This document shows, in pieces, positions 45,401 through 55,626 of a stretch of DNA of 64,000 nucleotides (the first letter of the stretch is position 1; the number at the start of each line of letters is the position of its first letter). The notes under the pieces were generated by a model. That model had not been told where the DNA came from and searched no databases. It saw only the letters and a list, made by a program, of their open reading frames with translations. The stretch covers positions 1,118,501-1,182,500 of the forward strand of contig CM040093.1 of NCBI GenBank assembly GCA_022496805.1, in the 5' to 3' direction. Position numbers and translations under genes: made by a program. This DNA is from Pohlia nutans (Eukaryota; Streptophyta; Bryopsida; Bryales; Mniaceae).

Positions 45401-48400
45401 TTTTTTTAATTTTTTAGGGTACTTTTAAATACCCTTTGTTCACACGATATACTCAAAGGATACAAAGAGTGACTTCCCCGAGTTTGCACGGTGTTGTGGT
45501 GTTGAGAATTATTAATACTTGGTGTGGTTGTGGGAATGGGGTGAGCATGTGAGAAACATACGTGTTTCACACTTGAAGCCACAGGCCTTGAAGAAGCTCA
45601 TGACGCTCTCGCGAGGGCCGTGGTACACGCACTGCCCTTCCGAGAGCAGAATGATGTCGTCAAAGAGGTTGAAGGTTTCCGGTGCGGGCTGCAGGAGCGA
45701 GATGAGCACCGTGCTGTTCATCAGATGCGTGAACTGCGCCAAAGTTCAGATGATGGAAAACGTGGTGGGGCTTTCTAATCCTATGGAAATGTCGTCCATG
45801 AACAGCGCCGTGCATGGTCCAATTATCATCTCACCTGCATCCACATAACCACATTCAAATGACCACATTCCAATCACCATATGTCACAATTCTATTAACC
45901 CCAAAAGGATGAAGAAATCGGTACTGGACCTCATGTTTTTTTTTTAGCGATTTTGAAGTGGACTTTTCTTTGTCCAAATTTATTTATTCTTACCATATTC
46001 TTTACTGATTTCCATGATGCAAAAGTCGGTCCCATCTTAATCATATTTTTCACAATATGATTGATTGAACTCGTCATTGAGTGTGCAGAAATGGTTATGT
46101 AATTTGGGTGCTTACCTGTTGTGACACGCTTCTTCTGACCACCTAAAATGCCACGGCGCATTTCGTGCTTTATAGATTACTTACTCCTCGATGACAGCAA
46201 GGGTTTGTAACTGATGTTGGTTTCTGCAGCGAGGGTTTGAAAGTCGTGCGTCGGAGTAAGCGACTCAACAACCCGCCACGAAAAGCTGCAAGGAACAAGC
46301 AGAAGGACGCGCTCTGCAAGGAATCAAAGGAAAGCGTGAGGAGCGTGAAGAGCAGCTCCGAGGAGTGGCACAGCGAAGAGGAGAAAACGGAGAGCGAAAC
46401 TGACATCGAGAATGATGACGAGCGTAGCCTAGGCGATGATGAGGTCTCGCCAGTAGCAGTGGGAAAGCCACATCCAGGCAAGCAAAATCCTCAGGTGAGT
46501 GTACTGCCTTGCTTCGATGTTTGCTTGATTCGATGTTTGCTTGATTCGATGTTTGCTTCGATGTTTGCTTCATTCCATGATTCGATGTTTGCTTGATTTG
46601 GTGTTTGCTTTGCTACCTCGATTCAGTGTTTGCTTGCCTTGAAACTGCAGTCTTGTTTCCAAGCTCTGTGACTGCTCATAGTCACATGAACGAGAATTCT
46701 GACTTCATTTGCTAAGGTTCTCGTCATAGATACTTTCATGTATCAATTATGAATGTTGACGTCCAGGAACTTGTGTGCATTGCTGCAGTCCATTTCTCCT
46801 CGTTTGTAAGAGCTGTGCATTTGCATGCTCCTCCAGTTTCCCATTGCAGTCAATCACGCTAGCTTCTTGATATCACCATGCTTGCATACTGGTTTAGTAA
46901 CTGTGTGACTAAGTACTAGCTTCGTGAATCTACATTGGATAAAAGCTTTGTGAATACTAGCTTCGTGAATTTGCAATTTCGATACTAACTGTGTGAGCAC
47001 TAGCTTCGTGAATTTGCACGCCAAATAATAGCTTAGTGAATTCTAGCTTTGTAAATTTGCTATTTGGATACAACCTGTGTGAGTTCTAGCTTCGTGAATT
47101 TGCAATCTGGATACTAGCTGTGTGAGTACTAGCTTCCATAAATTCACAATCTGGATACAAGCTGTTTGAGTATTTGCTTGCCTTGAAATTGCAAGTGTTT
47201 GCTTGCCTTGAAACTGCAGTCATGTATCGTTGCTCTGTGACTGCTCATAGTCACATGAACGAGAATTCTGACTACAAAACTAGTATCGAGCCCAACAGAT
47301 GTATGACTGATGTTGGTCTTTGCTTGTTGGCTCGTTCCATGACTCCTTTTCTGTAGCTTTCATTGTTTGCTTGATTTTGCTTCAATTGCATTGGAGTGAT
47401 TGATTGCTCAAGTCTACCAGCAATATGTGTTGAAGTTTTGTGATCAAGTTTTGTGTCGAATGCTCATTCCTTTCATCTGTGGTGCCAATTAATAGATTTT
47501 CATGCAAACCATTTGTGGTAATCGAATAGTTGATTCCGTAGGCTCGTTGAGTGCTTGGAATCAGTTTGAGAATGAATTTGTTGATTGAGTTCAGTCACAT
47601 GAACTAAATAGTTGACTATCAAACTCCGTATATGTTTAGGATTTGTGACTGGTCCTAGTCACATGAACTGGGATAATGACTAACCTTGACACTGAGAATG
47701 ATTAGCGTTGTATGTATTGTGCAGGCCAGTGGACAGACAACCGAGCCATCTGTGTGGGAGGTGCGCAAGCGAGGTCCTGGAGGTTGTGGAATTCCCAAAC
47801 CCAGGTCAACGAGCCTACGTCCGCAGCAAACAGCCCGACCTCAACAAAGAAAACGTCTCAAGATGTCAGACGATTCACTATCAGGGGAGCCCTTCGATTA
47901 CTGCAATGACGTTGTATCCGAGGTTCCTCCTAACCAGGGAGGCAGCACACCTCCTTCGCGTAACCGAGCCGTTCCCCGGCATGGGTCCATTAGTAGCTTG
48001 GACCTCGAAATTGCAGAAAGACAGCTCCAACTACTGCAATGGAGGCGAGCAATGGAGATGCAGGAGCCTGGGGTGAACTCCTCCACATATTCTCCATCAG
48101 AGATGACTGAGAGCTTTGGTCAACCCTCATATTCCAGAGACCAGAAGTCCAGACGACGGGTCGCTTTGAAGCAACAACAGGCTCAGGAGGTCACTTTTCG
48201 AGATGCAGGAGGGCCCAGAAAACACCTTGTGGAGGTCGATCTGAGAGGACATCCACAAGGACAAAATCAACCGCTGTGGCTAACATGTCTTCGAGGTCAT
48301 GCGCAGGATATAGATTTCAGCGAAGACAACTACAAGAATCTCAACACTTCTATGCTGCTCGCTGTCAAGGAACGAGTGGACAACACTTTTGAGTACCATG

Positions 48401-51400
48401 GGGGCCTTGGCAAGGTGACAGAGGAGGCTTTCCACAGCATTTTGAAGAACCAGTTGAAGGTGAAGAGATATCAGTTGAAGAAAAGAATGCAAGATGGGAA
48501 GGACAAGCCAAAGCACATTCGGCATGACCATTGGGTAAAGTTGTCAAAACTCATCTTGGAGGAGAAAAAACAGCATGAAGCAGAGAAGCTGCGATACAGC
48601 CGAGCGCAAGTGAAGAGGCCGTCTTCAGCGGGGCGCAGCGAAGAATATGTTCGAGCTAATTTGGTAAGTTTTCAGTATTTGTTTTCATGCCTTTCATCAC
48701 AAGCATTCCAAGCTTTCTAGACTGCCAGCATTTCCAGATGATCACCGGTACTTGGAGAAACTTGCATGTTCTTCTTAGTTTCGTCAGAAGTCCATTACAG
48801 CTCCTGATCTCAAAGGCTGTACAACTGTTCCATAGCGCAAACCAGGTCTTGAAGTGACTAGGTGCAGGCATCAAATTAGAGTTTGTGATTGTTCGCAGTC
48901 ATCACGTTCGAATTCGTGACTTTTTTTAGTCATAGATATGTCTGACCCAGGTTAACCCATTCATTTTCGAGGACACTTGACGGCAGCAGCTCATTCCTGT
49001 AAGCAATTTCTGTGTACAATCGGTAACATTTTCCAAGTCCAGTCCTTCCTGCACGTACTGCTCGTTGCCTTGCAGAAGCCCGTGAAATTGTGGTGATAAC
49101 CCGACGACGTAGTAGATTCCAGCGATCGTGAGAGAAGCCTCATCAATTGTCACTAAGCATGCAGCACTAACTAGGGAATCTAACATCTCTGTGCAGGCCA
49201 TTGAGCTGGAGAGAAGCCCAACTAGGGTTGAAATTGAAAGGGAGCTTGCACGGGTCAAAAATGCCCCTCGAAGACTCAATCTGAGAAAAGAAACCTCCCC
49301 GAGTAGCCGAGTGTCTGATGCACAGCCAGAGCACGACAGTGATTGGCGGAGATCCATTGAGAAGAACATTGAACGCATCATGCAGCACCTGCAGATTCCC
49401 GTTGTCACCCCCATGAAGGCAGCAAGTGCAAAGAGCAGCTCCAGCTCAGAGTCCACCGGCACCGACACTTCACGAAAGCCAGATCACATTGAAGAAAGTA
49501 TCATGCCACTGCAGGTACAAGTATGATCTTGATGTGTGTTGTCCAACTCCTGTTATTACAGCTCCTGCTTGGGCACTTCTTAAAATCTTGTGCCTTAGTT
49601 CTAGAAAAATTCACTATGCCAAGTTCGTGACTGTTTGTAGTCATTGGTATGGAAAGAGTGTCCAGGCTTGACTAGATGCAGTCATGAAGTTCAAATTCGT
49701 GATTGATAATAGTAATGAAGTTAGAATATGTGACTTCTCACAGTCATCAGTTTAGAATCTATTACTATCCACAGTCATAAAATTTGAATAAGTGACTGGA
49801 ATGGTCAAGAAGGTGTGGCATTGTTTAACACATTTGTAAACATTGCTCATGATTAAAAGCCATGACTGAGAGGATCCTTATTGACGTGTTGCCTCTGTAC
49901 TCAACAGGGATTGCAGCAAGCATGGGAGTGCGAATCGCAGCCTGCAGATCCGGATAAGGCAGAGGACATTCCTGCAGTAGGTGATGTGAAGGACTCACAT
50001 CCGTTGGGAACTTCGAGCAACCCTGCAGGAGGCACTCCGGATTGTGGTACAGTGACCGTGGCAGAGTCAGGAGGACGTGCCCCAGTTGTGTACTCCACTC
50101 GGAATTTGAGGGCTTCCAAGCCTGCAAAAGAGGACACTCGCACCCAGAAGAAAATGCGTTTGACAGAGGTTGAGAAGCTGAAGAAAGACCAGGATGACAC
50201 AAAGAAGCAAAGGGCACTCCGGGGGAGCAAAGAGAAAGCTGAAAAGAGCAAGGAAGCCAACATTGACAGTCAGCAGAACGCGAAAGGGAAGAGGAAGAGA
50301 AACATGAACGCACCGGTAAGTGAACATGTAAGTGTCGGCAGCCTTGTATTTTCACAGGTTTTTTTCTGAAAGCACCAATTCAGTGATTTAGTCCCAACTG
50401 ATCCCTGTTTTGTGTGTTTTTTTATTTTTATAGGTTGTACAAGAAACCGAGGACCCGGATTTAAAGAAGGGTGACCCTGTGAGACTCAAGAAAAACATGA
50501 ACGCACCCATAAGTGAACATGTAAGTGCCATGAGCCACTCCCTGGAATGTTGTGCCTTAGTTCTTTAGAAAATTCATTATGCCAAGTTCGTGACTGTTTG
50601 TAGTCATTCATATGGAACAAGTGACCAGGCTTGACTAGATTTAGTCACGAAGTTAGAATACGTGACTGATATTAGTAATGACGTTAGAATATATGACTTC
50701 TCACAGTCATAGAATTTGAATAAGTGCCATGAGCCTTGGAGAAGTACATCTTTGTATCAAAGCAGCAGTTTAGTCCCAACTGATCTTTGTTTTGTGTTTT
50801 TTTTATTATTATAGGTTGTAGAAGAAGGTGAGGACCCGGATTTAAAGAAGGGTGACCCTGTGAGACTCAAGAAAAACATGAACGCACCGATAAGTGAACA
50901 TGTAAGTGCCATGAGCCACTCCCTGGAATGTTGTGCCTTAGTTCTTTAGAAATTCATTATGCCAAGTTCGTGACTGTTTGTAGTCATTCATATGGAACGA
51001 GTGACCAGGCTTGACTAGATTCAGTCACGAAGTTAGAATAAGTGACTGATATTAGTAATGACGTTAGAATATGTGACTTCTCACAGTCATAGAATTTGAA
51101 TAAGTGCCATGAGCCTTGGAGAAGTACATCTTTGTATCAAAGCAGCAGTTTAGTCCCAACTGATCCTTGTTTTGTGTTTTGTTTTATTATTATAGGTTGT
51201 ACAAGAAGATGAGGACCCGGAGTTCAAGAAGGGTGACCCTGTGAGACTCAAGGGAATTGAAGAAGGGGAGGAGGATAAAGTTGTGGCACTCGGGAAAGTG
51301 CAGAATGTAGCTAGGGCTTCTCTACACGGGAAAACCATAATTGCAGGAACCGTGTCTGTAGAAGTGCAGAAAAGCCTAGATGACGACTACAGTTTGTTTG

Positions 51401-51516
51401 CACCCGTAGATCTAGATGATCCACCCGTGACCTTGGTAGGAGAAGCAGTAGGGCACTTTGTACTGTGGCCCACAGAGTTCATGGACATTGATCTGTCCTT
51501 CTCCCAAGCAGTTTAG
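42454..51516 (+). CDS. CACTA TnpA-like protein, eight exons, ~918 aa
   Basis: Exons: 42454-42773, 46230-46494, 47725-48663, 49197-49514, 49908-50327, 50434-50520, 50815-50901 and 51196-51516; all junctions are GT..AG and in phase (2757 nt). Exon 1 has [20 protein letters not shown], and exon 2 [14 protein letters not shown], the layout usual for plant TnpA-like proteins. Exon 3 carries the Transposase_24-like domain ([15 protein letters not shown] and [17 protein letters not shown]). Exon 4 is a coiled coil. The last exon has the C-terminal domain with [19 protein letters not shown] and AVGHFVLWP. Exons 6, 7 and the start of 8 are tandem copies. It probably binds subterminal motifs. An alternative donor at 50315 would shorten exon 5 by four codons. 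Confidence 0.82.
43690..43925 (+). repeat. Tandem repeat in tnpA intron 1, unit about 60-75 bp
   Basis: ACTGAAAACTGCCAATGTTA and variants recur four times, each followed by TGATGAATAT- or TGAAATTTT-type sequence. Non-coding. Confidence 0.8.
44252..46166 (-). pseudogene. PDR-type ABCG transporter fragment, three exon pieces
   Basis: Minus-strand pieces: 46166-46116 ([17 protein letters not shown], with the ABC signature SGGQ changed to LGGQ), donor AACAG|GTAAG; 45834-45573 ([17 protein letters not shown], then a TGA where a Lys is expected, then [20 protein letters not shown] and [19 protein letters not shown]); and 44311-44252 ([20 protein letters not shown], donor GAG|GTAAG). This is the first nucleotide-binding domain of a plant PDR/ABCG full-size transporter. 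A premature stop, signature change and a 1.26-kb insertion make it non-functional. It lies in tnpA intron 1 on the opposite strand. Confidence 0.88.
44312..45569. mobile_element. 1.26-kb insertion in the PDR fragment, flanked by a 23-bp direct repeat
   Basis: CACTTGAAGCCACAGGCCTT (23 bp in all) occurs at 44289-44311 and 45570-45592, so the exon piece FKACGFKC is present on both sides. A second direct repeat, CATGTGAGAAACATA, lies just inside each end (about 44313 and 45546). The interior 44335-45562 is copied in inverse orientation at 55627-56854. It includes a splice-like exon (44511-44693, encoding [20 protein letters not shown] and onward, donor AAG|GTAAGC) of unknown family. No transposase or standard terminal repeat is visible. 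Confidence 0.6.
46890..47190 (+). repeat. Minisatellite in tnpA intron 2 (CTAGCTTCGTGAATTTGCAA)
   Basis: Seven or so imperfect copies of a 28-40 bp unit built on ACTAGCTTCGTGAATTTGC and GGATACAAGCTGTGTGAG. Non-coding. Confidence 0.8.
50434..51240 (+). repeat. Tandem exon-plus-intron duplication in tnpA
   Basis: Exon copies start at 50434, 50815 and 51196 (spacing 381 bp each). Each encodes [18 protein letters not shown] with small changes, and the first two end [10 protein letters not shown]. The introns between them are also near-identical and contain GTGACTGTTTGTAGTCATTC-type motifs. All copies keep splice sites and phase, so the protein would carry a 29-residue repeat. Confidence 0.9.
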
Positions 51517-51519
51517 ACT

Positions 51520-52531
51520 GATCGAGTTCTAGGTGTAGTGCATCCTGTTTCAGCACCGAATTTTCTATTTCAATGAAATGTGTGAAAATCATTTGCATGA
51601 CCTCACGCAGTGCTCACAACCGCCCGGTTGACTTGTAATAGTCAACAGATCTCATTATCACCCTAATCTGAAACTGAAATCTATGACTACGCACCGGTAG
51701 AATGGCAGATTCGACTGCATGGCATACGTTTGCATTAGACTACGGACAGTCAAGTCCTAGTCAGATGCTTCCGATTTAATATTGAAATTTGACTCCCAGT
51801 AGTATTAGAAACGAGTATACAAGGACTCCATGCAGTCATCACTTGATATGGGTGACTATGTGTAGTGAAGCATATTTGACTTTACAGCGTCGTATTATCT
51901 CACGTGTGTGTATGATGCAATACAGTCACAACCACTGCTATATTCTCTAATACCTCACTAAAATTAGTCATGTCCATCTCATGATTTCAGCATTGGAGAC
52001 TATGCATAGTCACCTCGATGTGGCTCTACATAGTCGTATTATCCCAAGTCTATGTGTGACTTAATGCAGTCACCACCACAGTACTATGCGTAGTGATAAA
52101 ACCGTTGATGCAGTCACTAATATCTCACTACAATTAGTCATAGCATTCAGAAGCTATTTCAGTATTCGTGACTATGGGTAGTCCAATAGATGTGACTCCA
52201 AAGAGTCCTATTCTCCCAACTCAATGTATGACGCATTTCAGTCATCATCTCACTACTATGCGTAGTGATAAATGTATGACTACGTGTAGTCATAATTTCC
52301 ATATAGATGACTACGTGTAGTCATACATGTATGACTATATAGAGTCATATGGTCCCAAGTCCCACTGCAGGTCCCGTTTCGAGGTCCCAAAACACTGTGG
52401 GAACGCAGCATTGGGAACAAGAAGTGTCCGATATGACCCCCAGTCACATTGTCCGAAGCGACTAAGTCCAAATGACTACAAACAGTGCTAGTCACATTTT
52501 GGTTTATGCCCTATTGTAGTCATAAAACCTA
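51520..52531. repeat. Right subterminal region with palindromic GACTA motifs
   Basis: Dense short inverted repeats such as ATGACTACGTGTAGTCAT (52265 and 52310 areas) and TGACTATGCATAGTCAC-type boxes. Includes 51774-52178, also present in transposase intron 1. Confidence 0.85.
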
Positions 52532-52559
52532 GTCACATTGGGCTGGTTTTCTTGTAGTG
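52532..52559 (-). repeat. CACTA terminal inverted repeat, right
   Basis: 28 bp ending CTTGTAGTG, complementary to 33642-33669. It is followed by the CAC duplication at 52560-52562. Confidence 0.95.
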
Positions 52560-52562
52560 CAC

Positions 52563-54082
52563 GCAAGCGTGATCGGCTTCCTACACCGCCGATTCCCCGC
52601 ACGGCTGGCCGCCTCACCACATTGAGGAACCTCGAGGTACCCACGGGCGGACCGATCGACCTGTCCGCTTCCGACAGTGACGCCGGATCGACCCCGACAA
52701 GGTCGAGAGGGTCGACTCCAACTGGGATACCTCTTCCGGACATGTCTCCACCATCCTTGGGAGCATTCGAGCTGATCAACCTATGAGCCGACTATGACCC
52801 GGAGCTGCTCCCTGAGTTTCGCGAGCCACCACCCGTTTCACCCCAGCACCAACTCCCGACTTCACCTGTGGTTAATCAACCACCCCGTGACTCACCACAA
52901 ACACGGGCACAATCCTTGACCACGTCTTGGCGCCAGCAGAGGACGGACTTACGAGGAGCATTCTCCCAATTCGAAGACGACGCCACCAATATCGACCGTC
53001 TTTTATCGGAGACTATTCGGTTGAAGGCAGCCCTCCAGACCGAGCTCGACCACGCCCAGTTGGAGCGCAATCGGTTTTCCAGCGACTACACCACCCTCCG
53101 ACAGCAGATCGAGACCCTCAATGCCACCATACAGGGCAAGACTACCGAGCTGGCAAACATGCGCGCCTCACTCGACAGCACCACTACAGAGAAGGACCAG
53201 CTGGAGCACACCATAGCATCGCTGGTTGTCGACCTCAAAACCAGCCGCCAGCAGACGGAGACCAAGCAACGTGAGGCTGCAGCTGCCAAGACCCAACTCG
53301 AGTCAGCACTGGCCGAGGCAGAAGCAGCCAAGGTCGACCTCCAGGCAGCTGAGCGATGTGTAGTCGACACCAACACCCGACTCGACCAGTTGCTAAAGGA
53401 CAACGAGGAGCGCGCCCAGCAATTCATGTCGAGGGAGCTCTCTCTTTTCAAACTTCGCCTTCGGAAGTACCGCCTACGCGTGAAAGCACGTGTAAGGATC
53501 AGGGTTCTCCTTCACATCATCAAGACCGACCGCTATCAACTGAACATGTACCACACGCAGCTCGACCGACTCCAGGCGAACAACCCTGACTTGGAAATCC
53601 TGCCTGTCGACGAAGAAGAAGAACAGGAAAATCGTGAACCCGACCGAACTCTCTGGGAGAACCAGTCGACTGACGACGACGAAGTCTTGACAACCGACGT
53701 CAAATTGAGTGAAGACGACTCTGTTTACGACAGCGAGTCGACCAACGAAGACGAGGACAAAGACCCACAGAAGGAGGACCAGCAGGCACCACCAGAAAAA
53801 CCGCGAGCCCCCGAGGATCATCAACAACCCCCAGCGGAGCAGCAGCCACCCAACGAAGAGAAACAACAACCTCCACCAGAGCAGCAGCTCCAACCTGAAG
53901 AGCAGCACCGAGCACCCGACCGGCCAAAGGCAGCACCAACACCGACAACAGTCGACACTCATGTCGATCCCGCAACTACGCATCCTTCGGCGCAGCAGTC
54001 ACTCACGTTCGACTTTTCCTCGTTACTTTCAGCGGTCACCACCACCATCACGCCCAAGGACCCGAATGACATCATCCGATGA
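52563..54082 (+). pseudogene. Non-autonomous retroelement-type frame, 3' part
   Basis: In frame with 32720-33641 once the CACTA is removed. It runs to TGA 52784-52786 and then, in the same frame, from 52787 to TGA at 54080-54082, so a single stop separates the parts. The second part has a long coiled coil (LLSETIRLKAALQTELDHAQ, LEHTIASLVVDLKTSRQQTE), a basic segment (LRKYRLRVKARVRIRVL), then an acidic and Pro/Gln-rich tail. No protease, RT or integrase is present. With the polypurine tract and LTR-like sequence downstream it fits a large non-autonomous LTR element encoding a gag- or accessory-like protein. Confidence 0.65.
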
Positions 54083-54210
54083 CGAGTCGGCAGTCTTGGT
54101 GATCGACTACTCGCAGAAGCCTCACCGACGGGTCATTACGCCATTCCTCGTGACTAACCCCCTTAGTCGCCTACCGTGCTAGACTGAAGTCCACATGAAT
54201 GTACTTAGCT

Positions 54211-54722
54211 TAGAGGGAGGCCAATGTTAACTGAATATTCGTTGGATATTCCCTTAGGCTAAGTGTGGGCTAGTCTATACCCGGCAGGTATAGACCCGGT
54301 AGGCGATATCCGGTAGGACAGGCAGGTATAGATAGGTCGACCCGACCGACCAGGGCGACTAGGTCTGACGCTACTGTTAGACCAGTCCCCTATATGTACT
54401 CTCCCTCTCTTTGAGAAGGGTGTTGCTATTCATTTTGTACATCTTCTTTACCGGCAGCCACAGTTGTATTCTCTTTCTCTCAATCTTCTTGTGTGTTTTG
54501 ATTATGCTTGTATGCTTGTCCAAACTAGAGTAATAAAGGCCATATTCGCTAAAATGGGACTATTCCGGAGATTTGGGACCTTTTCAACCCCTTGAAATTG
54601 CCATATCTAGTACTTTGAATTGTGATAACTTGGAGAATTTTCCACTACGATGTCGCTAATTATAGTTGCACGTGAACTTCCGTGAAGAAGCTTGGATCCC
54701 TTAATTGTCCCCCGAGATAACA
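54211..54722 (+). mobile_element. Polypurine tract and probable 3' LTR of the split element
   Basis: TAGAGGGAGGCCAA (54211-54224) is followed by TGTTAACTGAATATTC, a typical tract-to-LTR junction. A TATATGTAC box lies at about 54391 and AATAAA-like TAATAAAGG at about 54530. The end TAACA at 54718-54722 is the inverse of TGTTA. No 5' LTR was found on the left, where the Ty3 element abuts the frame. Confidence 0.55.
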
Positions 54723-55070
54723 GCTACGCATTTCAATTACTTTCGGATTTCTTGTTTGCGCAGAATCCAACAATCCTCCTAAATATGTTCGAACAGCTGG
54801 ATGATGTCTTTGGTCGCTCTCTTTCATCGTGCACCTTCATTGAATGATTTATACTCTATTCGTACTATGTTTAGTATCACTCGTCCCAGACGCACGACAA
54901 TCTTTGATTGCAATATGTAACGACGTTCATGGTCACCTACGTTGTGGTCACTGGTGCCCACTTGACAAAAGGGCATTTTGGTTTAGGACTACTCACTTCT
55001 TTCGAGAATAGACACTTTAGTCACTTTAGTGACTAGTGACACTAGTAAAATTCATTAGTTAGAACTAGCA
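54723..55070. other. Unassigned spacer
   Basis: No gene, repeat or element end recognised between the LTR-like sequence and the SINE-like stretch. Confidence 0.4.
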
Positions 55071-55089
55071 CGGGTATAAATTGGTGTTT

Positions 55090-55215
55090 GTTTTGCTGAT
55101 AGTCGCCAAGTCATGGTTCCAAGGTTGATTGGAGAAGGACGTTCGTGTTGCAATTGTACGGTCCGGGTTCGATTCCCGTTGGGTCCGTTTGAACGTTTGT
55201 TGTAATATACGTGGC
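55090..55215 (+). mobile_element. tRNA-derived SINE-like sequence
   Basis: A polymerase III A-box-like AGTCGCCAAGTCATGG at about 55103 and a B-box GGTTCGATTCC at about 55168 are spaced as in tRNA-derived SINEs. The sequence does not fold into a complete cloverleaf with paired acceptor ends, so a functional tRNA gene is unlikely. No clear tail or target duplication was found. Confidence 0.4.
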
Positions 55216-55626
55216 TTGGTGCTGCTAGTGAATTTATCATAGGCAGGAAAGTTTGTACCAACCAACTGGCCCCGTCCCATCTACCTGAGACAAGTGTTTA
55301 GGTTGAGCTACACAAAAAATACAAGAGGAGTAAGTAGTGGTCTTTACCATTACCCTCCTTTTCATTGATAGTTTTGTTTTATTCACTAATCTATTGGTAA
55401 TGGTTGGTTACTTTCTAATTTTTTTTAGTGGAAAATAATTGATCCGGCATGTTGTATAGCAATGATGTTTATTTCTTTGAATGTGTGCTTAATGGTGATT
55501 TCTGGTAGTTTAAATTTTGTTTCGAGGAGTTTTATTCAGGGAGTATGTGTTGTACCTCTGGCTCTTGCCGTAATGTCTATGAGTGGATCCGCTTTCCATT
55601 CAAACATACGAACCACAAGGGTGGCT

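Larger units (their letters stand above)
33642..52559. mobile_element. CACTA (En/Spm) transposon, 18,918 bp, apparently autonomous
   Basis: Terminal inverted repeats of 28 bp begin CACTACAAGAAAACC, with a CAC target duplication. It carries a complete TNP2-type transposase gene (minus) and a TnpA-like gene (plus), divergently transcribed. It also carries subterminal short palindromes such as ATGACTACGTGTAGTCAT, tandem arrays of related motifs, and fragments of cellular genes. Both genes read through intact with GT..AG introns, so the copy could be active or recently so. Confidence 0.95.

Noticed and set aside
55100..55195. Functional tRNA gene
   Set aside because: Box elements present but acceptor and anticodon stems cannot be paired convincingly.
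55055..55280. Minus-strand frames of about 70 codons
   Set aside because: They overlap the SINE-like sequence and contain the typical artefact peptide from a B-box; not genes.
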